NCBI GenBank assembly: GCA_963556695.1
Contig: CAUWAG010000007.1
Span: forward strand, 4,030,001-4,094,000
Reading direction: 5' to 3'
DNA from: Anthostomella pinea
Lineage: Eukaryota; Ascomycota; Sordariomycetes; Xylariales; Xylariaceae
Length of the DNA stretch: 64,000 bases
Positions within the stretch are counted from its first letter, which is position 1. Each line of letters starts with the position of its first letter. The translations under genes were made by a program, and so were the position numbers. A model generated the notes under the pieces. It ran no database searches. It had not been told where the DNA came from and saw only the letters and a program-made list of their open reading frames with translations. Below are positions 57,332-64,000 of the stretch, in pieces.

Positions 57332-58703
57332 TCACGCCCTGTTTAAACCTAACACATAATCTTGGTCTGGTAGCTCTGGTACCCTCGCGCGAACCTTTTG
57401 CGTCTGGTCGTAATCCAGATAGCACATCATTATTGCCTCGATTAGCAAGGCGTATGCTACATTGATTGATTGATTGATTGATTGATTGTATTTAACGTGG
57501 GGATCGCTCCTCAGTAGTGCAAACCACGCCTCCCAGAGCCTCTGCATCGCAGAGTTGTGGAGGTATCAAGATAATAAGTACAGTCAGTCCCGCTCACGAG
57601 CCCATCCCCGTTGTTGCGGCTGTATGACTTTGGGGTCATCCATCTGGTCCTTCAAGAACAGCTATCTATCGGGGGCGGATTGATGAAAAGAACTTGCTCT
57701 TCTCAACAAATCTTGCCCCGGCGTATGCTACATATTCGGGCTTATTGACGAGGAGGGATAGAATACGGATGTTGAGGTCGTGGTCGGCTGTAAGTAGCCA
57801 TTGCCAGTATCCTCCGTAGCGACCACTTTTGGGCATAACCTTGCTAAGCCACGCTGTCACGTATCGTCTTAGTCTCCTCCACAAACCACCCCTTGCACTA
57901 GTATCAGACCCAACGTATCGAGCGCCTGACGATGCTAGTAGGTAGACTCCAAACCGGCTTTCATTCGCGAAGGGTTTCGGCAAGAGCAGGAGGTCCTGGT
58001 AGGTCAAGTGCGGCTTCCCCAAGATCGCTTGCACTCTGGTAGGGATGGCACGCAGGAGAAACTCAATACGTTGTGAGCTGGACCATCTTGCTAATAGCAT
58101 GAAGAAGCTAGGAGCAATGGGCTTCTCTTCCTTTGGCATCTTGCGAAACTTGGCGAATTTGACTGTCTGAAACACGGAGAGTATCGCTCGAACCAGCTGA
58201 CTTAACAGTCGCTGGAAGCGCTCGATGCATATACGTTCATCGTCCGAGGGTTCAAATTCCGCAAATGGATCGTTCACGGGGTATTCTTCTATGCCTCTGA
58301 GGCCGTCATGAGACGGCCCCCTGACAGAGGGTAGGGCAAACGTGGTGGATTGGTCGTTGTCGGTATCGTCCTCGACATCTCTATACACGGACTCGTATGC
58401 CTCCACGTCCTCGGCTTCTAGGGCTTAAAGCTCATCAAGGGTCGGGCGGTATTGGTATTCGTCGTCCAGATCGACGATGTCAGGGTTCGGAAGGGGGTTG
58501 TGATTCGCGTCGGTCTTGGTCTTCGCCCGTTTCTTTAGAGGATGGTCAGCACTGCCGGGGGCGCTTCTCTTGGCATTGGGAAAGGAACTATCTGTCAGTC
58601 TCGTGGCAGATCGGGTGGTTCGCGCACGGGCGTCTATGGGCGCGAGTACGGACGGGCTCGGCTCAGACTCAGCTGCCTTACGGGTGCCACGACGAGTTTG
58701 CAT
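57332..58703 (-). pseudogene. GIY-YIG-like protein gene with a stop and a LINE insertion
   Basis: The start is the ATG at 58703 (MQTRRGTRK). The N-terminal part is basic with a likely nuclear signal (HPLKKRAKTKTD). Then come an in-frame TAA (58425-58427, probably from CAA) and an acidic stretch. A segment like the GIY-YIG nuclease fold follows: GVYLLASSGARYVGSD and GGLWRRLRRY, where RYVGS sits at the second strand and R at the helix. Fungal genomes carry families of such proteins, function unknown. After EYVAYA the gene is interrupted by a 257-bp LINE end and resumes as LLIEAIMMCYLDYD up to the TGA at 57332. Two independent lesions make it inactive. Confidence 0.6.
57463..57719 (-). mobile_element. 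Severely 5'-truncated Tad-like LINE, with target-site duplication
   Basis: These 257 bp are nearly identical to the 3' end of the LINE at 43521-46800. The tail is (TGAT)6-7 on the plus strand. It is flanked by a perfect 14-bp duplication GGCGTATGCTACAT at 57449-57462 and 57720-57733. It proves target-primed insertion into the GIY-YIG-like gene and defines the true 3' end of this LINE family. Confidence 0.93.
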
Positions 58704-60406
58704 TCTGGTGGGATCCCTTGCCGGCAAAAGGGGCTGGCTTGTTCGTTGGTGTGTCGTACGCAGTCACTGGGTAGTGTCGCAAGGAAACATCCGTTCTCAT
58801 TGACTGTTAGGGAGGAGAACTCAAGTGTCAACTTGTGGTAGGTTGGCTCCATCTCTCTGTCGGGTCCATAATAGTCGTGGTGAATTGTTGCGAAAGGGGA
58901 AGTTGCGAATTGAAGAAGGTAGTCGCAGAGCCAGCGTTGAGACCCACCGACCTGGAAGGTACCTTGCAGCTTGTGCCATTTGAAGGAACGCAGCACGCTG
59001 GTCTGTGTATCCCTTCACATCCTGACGCCCCTGTCCGTCCAGTGATTGGAGTCGAGCCCTCCCGCAGCCTTTTGGATTGCCGAAAGCATGGTAGGTGTCT
59101 TCACGAGGAAACGTCATCTGGAGAACCTTGTTTCCTGTGATTCGCAGTGGCATAAGCAGCAACCCAGTGATTACGTCAGAGAATTTCCTTTATCATAATG
59201 GCTTATTCCAGGTGATTATGCCATTAGTTTCTCTCGGGGGAGTTCCAGCCATGCAAGATTCTGGACCAGTCCTTGGTTTTCTTCGCAGGGCTGCTGGCGA
59301 TGGCAGATTGACTGAGCATACTTTGCGCTCCGTCCATGATTCCTCGCACTGGGCCTGGTGGCCAGCACTAAGCTGATCTCATCTTCGGGAAGGAAGCGCG
59401 GGCGGAGGCGGAGGAGGGTTGGCCTTGGCCTTGACGTTGACGTCTCCCATAATGATGGCGTGGGTGAGCTGATGATGAGGATGAGGTTGAGGATCGTGAC
59501 AGTTGTGCAGATGGCTTATGTGACGATTACTATCAGACCAGGTAACCGGCAGGGACGAGAAGAGTTGTAGAAGAAAGAGTTCGTAATAGTTGAGGTCGGG
59601 CGAGAGGTAGAAGAAAGGACGAAAGAGGAAAAGGCGTACGACCCTTTTTGTACTGCTGGGAGCTCGGACCATATTAGATGCCTGGGGTGAACAATGAGAA
59701 GAATGCAATGTTCAATAGGGGAGTCTCTAATTGGTAGCTGTAGCTTACCCTGGCCCGGGGGAGTCCATCTGCCACCCTGGAAATGAGGCAGCAAGCCGCG
59801 CGGATAGCGCCGTTATTTCTCTACTTTGTACACCGTATGATTCTTACATTGTGGAATGTGATATATTCGGGTAGTTTCATCTCGAAAATCAGGCGTCCCC
59901 CAGTCGCTCTCCCACGAGGGTTAACATTCTCGTACTTAACTTAGCTGCTTGGACCCTTGTCCCCCGGTCTTTCGTTGGTGAGTTGGGGTATGCTACGTGG
60001 TAGTGCGAGAGATAAAAGATAGAGAAACAAAAAGAATGGATCTTCACGCAAGAATTCACAGTGACATAAACAACGAATTGGTGGTTATACCGGCGAGTTT
60101 CCCATACCATGACCGCTTATTCCATGTGGCTATGCCATTTTCCCCCTTTCCAGCCGCTGTGTTTTGCAAGCTTGATTTCTGCCCGAAGCCCTCCGCTCAT
60201 TACGCAGCACATACCCTCCGTCAAGCCCTATCACTCGTCAGCTTACTCAATAATTTTGTCCCTGGAATACACTTACGGTTTTCTCATGTCTCGCGACGGC
60301 CGTGCCGCTTGTTCCTCCGTGCCATTCTGACGGGCCGAGTCGTCAGGGCGAAATACCACGCCCTGTGTACTGTCAGCTCATGACATATGACTCGAAAAAA
60401 TCATAC
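58704..60406. other. No confident gene
   Basis: Minus-strand frames at 58634-58996 and 58821-59162 are open for 110-120 codons but start poorly and have no recognised domain. Short similar stretches near 59190-59240 and 60100-60140 (GGCTTATTCCAGGT/CGCTTATTCCATGT, then ATGCCATT) hint at a diverged repeat. Confidence 0.4.
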
Positions 60407-60829
60407 TTACGTCGTGTTCACGAAAGCATACGAGATCTTCCGACTAGGTGGGACGGTACACTCTTCATCCTTGCTCGGTTGGTCAGGATCGGAGAAGCCC
60501 TGGTCAGACTCCTCACGTTTTCGCTTCAGGGCCTTTCCGATCTCGAGGTCTTCAGAGCAGGTGCCAACCTGGTAACCGAATGTTTGGATAGGTCGTGAGG
60601 GTTCCTTCGGATGCGGGGGAGTGCTGTCGGTATCCCAACCGAGAAAGATCTTCTTCCAGTCTTTGGCCTTCTCAGCCTCGGTAGGCTTTTCGTCCACTCC
60701 CATGGCTTTCGCCGCACGCAGGAAGATTGCTTCAACCTGCTTCTGGTGGTCTCCGGGCACGTCTTTTGCGCAGGTCAGGGGGGTTGTCATCGCGGGAGGA
60801 TTGGCGTCGCCGGAGTTGGAACCAGGCAT
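60407..60829 (-). CDS. Hypothetical protein, charged and hydrophilic
   Basis: ATG at 60829 (MPGSNSGDANPPAMTTP). 140 codons to a TAA that overlaps a perfect splice donor (GTAAGT at 60410-60405), so the gene may continue in a further exon at lower coordinates. Features are a Lys/Glu-rich middle (EKPTEAEKAKDWKKI) and a basic patch (KALKRKREES) that could be a nuclear signal. No known domain and no membrane segment. Not certain to be a gene. Confidence 0.35.
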   Translation of the reverse strand: MPGSNSGDANPPAMTTPLTCAKDVPGDHQKQVEAIFLRAAKAMGVDEKPTEAEKAKDWKKIFLGWDTDSTPPHPKEPSRPIQTFGYQVGTCSEDLEIGKALKRKREESDQGFSDPDQPSKDEECTVPPSRKISYAFVNTT

Positions 60830-62410
60830 GATAATGATGGTGGTGGTATGGTCGTGGTGGTATGATGTTTGTAGTTATGGGTTAAGGCGATCAGAAGTTG
60901 TAGGAGTGACGGGGAAGTAGAGGTGTTGTGGGTGAGAAGGTGGAAGCCTGAAAGAAGAGAAAAGGTGTTGAGATCGGGGTGCCGTTCGAAAAGGAAAGGT
61001 GCGGCAACTCCAAATCTTGAGTAGATGCCTCAGGGGACAATGGTGGAACTCCCTAAGGTGCTTAGGTGATCAGAGGGGTGGTCCATTGTTTAATACCACA
61101 TCTATTGTCTCCGGTCTTATAATGGGAGCCATGTCAATGTCGCGGACTTATGGAGTACGTCAACAACTATACTCAGCTCTTATAAGTCTCCGTCCGACAT
61201 GCCTTTATTTGTTTATAGATCTCTATGCTAGCTTCACATCAATGGAATAAGTACCCTGAAATAAGCAGGTCCAATCTATTAATTACCATTTAGTACTTAT
61301 TCCAGAACGATCATTCCACTTACAACAAACACACCCTTCGCTTACCAAACAACATTGAAAGGGTGTACGGAGGCTATTGGAGGTTCGGCGTAACTCTACG
61401 AGTTGTATGCTAGTTTCAATCACCGCAATCTCGAAATACCTAGTTATGATCAACAACAGCATGGGGGCGAAAGGATTTGCTTTTAGAGGTGGGAGAGGTA
61501 TATGCCGCTTAGAGATGGGAAATATGATAGCTAATGGCTGAGACAAACTGGTGGTGTGCACCTCCATAACCTCCACTTCATTAGGAAGTCTAGGGAAATA
61601 TGGAAGATTGGTAGTTCGGTGTGGTCTCTTTTACACGTAGATAGCCTGATCTCGGGCCCTTCAGGTTGGTAGGTAGGAGACCGTCGTTCAAGTTTTCGAT
61701 GGGGCTTGCGTAATAATCGGTCCTGGCAAGTCCTACGCACTATCGTAACGTATTCATGGTGCACCCAGGATTCGCACGTCCCATGGTAGATTGGTGGCCG
61801 CTCAAATGCCTTGCTGTAAATGACATAGGTGCCGATGCGCGAGCACATTGCGCTCCCCCTTGTGGCCATCGAAACGACCACCGACTGAGAAATGACTCCT
61901 AGATGACTCCTAGCCTGTTGTCTTGCCCTAGCAATCTCAGGACGTGAGATCGGAAGCAGTCTTGACCTTGACTTCCCATTTGAGACACCGCGTAGGTTTG
62001 AAATATGTCTTTTGGGGGTACTGTGACTTCATGCATCATGACGAGCGATTACCCCGACCCGACGACAACGACCCTATGTCGACATTAAATCATATCCGAA
62101 AAGCTCGAGTACTGTCACGGTTACGGATTCGCCAAGTCCAGTGGCATTGCTTTGTCAGACATCATTATGATGAGACACACTCGGCCAAATCGCTTAACCA
62201 GCCGAACGGGAAACACCATGGGCTTGGTACCCAATAGGCATCTGAGGCACGGGTGAATGACCCTCTGGCAGGTCGACAGACGCCCTGGAGACTGCTGCAT
62301 ACACTCAGACACATACAAGACGTGGTTTCAATATTGAATGATGAGTTGTCGAGGTCTATATACGACCCCGACGTATCGTGTATCATACGCCGTCTAGCTA
62401 ACACCACCGC
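60830..62410. other. Intergenic, nothing recognised
   Basis: About 1.6 kb with only short frames. No RNA gene or repeat recognised. Confidence 0.5.
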
Positions 62411-64000
62411 TCAATAATGCAACTCAACACCAGCCAAGCTGACCAGCTCAGGGAAAATTGGAGTGCCTAAGCCCGTGACCGGGCTATCAAACTGTCAGTG
62501 TTACTCTTGTAGATAACATGGCTGTTTCTCGGGAGTTCAAACTCGTATTTCAGGTGCAAACACCCCCGGCAGAAGTTCGACCTCCCGAGACACCATGCAA
62601 GGGGACAGAGGTTCAGTTAGTACTTACTCCCAGCCTGTCGCTGCAGGGAATCCATCCGTATTACATCCGACAGCGGACCCGGAGACGATGTCAGTCAGGC
62701 CCTTGAAACCCTTAGAGTAGAGCCAGGGGTTCAGGAAGCCGAGCGATGGCTTGCCGGAAGAGAGCAACGCATCACTGCAACAGTGTCAGTACTTGTCCCG
62801 CAAAGAAACTTGAGATCACGCGTTGGCCCCAGGAGGAGGTGTCTGTATATAGTATGGATGACTTACTTGACCAGGGAGATTATTCCGCCTGTCAGTGGAG
62901 TACTAGCGCTTGTGCCACTGTGATTTGTTTTTAGTAAGCTTTTCAACCGCAAGCGAAGAGCCAAACCCAAATACCTGATAGTATCTTCTGTGCCGTTCCA
63001 GAAGTAGGCGAAGTTGAGACCCTGGGCCGAGATGTCCGGGTATCCACGGCCGGTGTGGTTGTACAGGCCGTCGTAGAGGCCATCGAGGCTTTCAATGTAG
63101 CTTGTGGCCTCCTTCTTCTGGTAGTCGGGCATAGGGAAGTAGTTGCTGAAGCCACCACCAGAAGCATCGGCAAGCAAATTAGAGTCAGCAATTGCTTCAT
63201 TTAGATGTTTTGTGGAGTAAAATGGAGTCGTAGTGCATGTCTCGGGAGCATGACACGGGCTAGAAGAGGGAATTCGCGCCCTGGACATGGCCAAATGGGG
63301 AAATAATGAGACTCAAAAATGTACATACATTCACCGCCGCTTACACCTCGGGAGTCGACGAAGGCAGGTAGATACGCTACGATTTCAGGTTCGAAGTTCA
63401 TGGTCGCTCCAACCGTGGTAACGTATCCGCAGCTAGAGGGGAACATCGGCAGGAACTTGGACGAGTTGGTTCCGTCGTTGCTGATGCATTCATCCTCGGG
63501 GCCTACGCCGTAGTCGCCGCTCGAGAACAAGAGCGAGGTACCTCGGGCACCGACTTGTGCGAATTGTTGACAAACTCGCAGGGCGTAAGAGTAGGGAACC
63601 GTCTGCTCATCTTCTCCATACGACGTCGTTATGACCTGGGGAAGAGAGCCATTCTGGGACAGCAACCAGTTCACCCACACCAGGTACGGCTCGTTCGAGT
63701 TGTCAGGGGTGCTGGCGTCAGGGTTGAAGGGAGGGCTGCCGCCCGTTGAGTAGCTGATGATGGGTACAGTTTTGGTGATACCGGCGATAGCTTGGACGTC
63801 CAAGTTGGCTTCCTCCGATTGGGCATTCTCGAGATCTTCTTCGCTCAGAGGGAGGTCTCCCGGTCCGCCAGCAATGGTAATCTGAGGAAACGTGAAGGCG
63901 CTGTGAACAGCACTCGGCTGGTACTTCTCAAGAAATTCGACAGTGTCGCTGCGGATAGGGTGATCGCCGAAGAAGTTGTTAAATCCTATCATGTTAATAT
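62411..64000 (-). CDS. Sedolisin-family (S53) secreted serine protease, 3' part
   Basis: Acid-acting tripeptidyl-peptidase/sedolisin, running off the right edge. Exons are 64000-63329, 63167-62975 (or from 63194), 62917-62867, 62774-62628 and 62483-62411. Catalytic features: the Glu/Asp pair in EEANLDVQ, oxyanion Asp in SSGDYGVG, and nucleophile in SGTSASTP, which splicing creates at the 62918-62974 intron. The C-terminal calcium-site region is TDIVSG and GWDPVTGLGTP. Between FVDSRGVSGGE and ASGGGFSNYF lies the 161-bp repeated element also found in the RNase T2 gene. Signal peptide and part of the propeptide lie beyond the window. The reading frame shows no other lesion. Confidence 0.9.
63168..63328 (-). 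repeat. Introner-like element copy 2, inside the sedolisin gene
   Basis: A 161-bp insert about 90% identical to 30716-30875, same orientation relative to its host gene. It starts GTATGTACAT and ends AATTTGCTTGCCG on the coding strand. It splits a Tyr codon (T|AT), and removing it exactly restores the conserved YASGGGFSNYF. As in copy 1, a GAAG acceptor 27 nt before the end would be the canonical splice site and would keep 9 extra codons in frame. Confidence 0.8.

Noticed and set aside
1..64000. CRISPR arrays, rRNA or tRNA genes
   Set aside because: No regularly spaced repeats, no rRNA sequence and no convincing A/B-box pair was seen; short tRNAs could still be missed without a scan.

Overview
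The window comes from a filamentous ascomycete (Pezizomycotina, probably Sordariomycetes). The evidence is short 45-150 nt introns with GTATGT/GTAAGT donors and CTRAC branch sites, an AT-rich left end that looks like repeat-induced point mutation (RIP), chromoviral and pogo-type transposons, and secreted fungal hydrolases. Genus cannot be fixed from sequence alone.

Layout. About 1-24.5 kb is a nested transposon block. Two nearly identical 5.9-kb Ty3/gypsy chromoviruses (1426-7346, plus; 10306-16226, minus) sit inside two older pogo-type DNA transposons, with AT-rich RIP-like DNA around them. A third, degenerate gypsy pol lies at 19290-23060, and a small TIR-bounded relic at 23223-24253. The target-site duplications and pogo fragments show that the segment between the two chromoviruses was inverted by recombination between them.

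From about 25 to 41 kb the DNA has normal composition. It carries a possible surface-protein fragment, a damaged HeLo-like/G-alpha fusion gene, a secreted RNase T2, an M4 metalloprotease with a protealysin-type propeptide, a pectate lyase and a small IgE-binding-type secreted protein. About 41.4-46.8 kb holds an uncharacterised gene cut at its 5' end by a Tad-like LINE.

From 47.7 to 56.4 kb lies a compact apparent secondary-metabolite cluster: a Tri3-like acyltransferase, an SDR, a UbiA-type membrane prenyltransferase or terpene cyclase, a broken cytochrome P450 and an MDR-family double-bond reductase. There is no PKS, NRPS or class I terpene synthase in view, so the UbiA protein is the only candidate core enzyme. 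A second 5'-truncated LINE copy interrupts a GIY-YIG-like pseudogene at 57.3-58.7 kb. The right edge holds the 3' part of a sedolisin (S53) protease gene.

Two results stand out. (1) A roughly 160-bp element, about 90% identical in two copies, lies in intron position inside two unrelated secreted-hydrolase genes (RNase T2 at 30716-30875, sedolisin at 63168-63328), as an introner-like element would. (2) The UbiA-centred cluster is unusual. All gene models were built by hand from splice signals and family conservation and have no transcript support.
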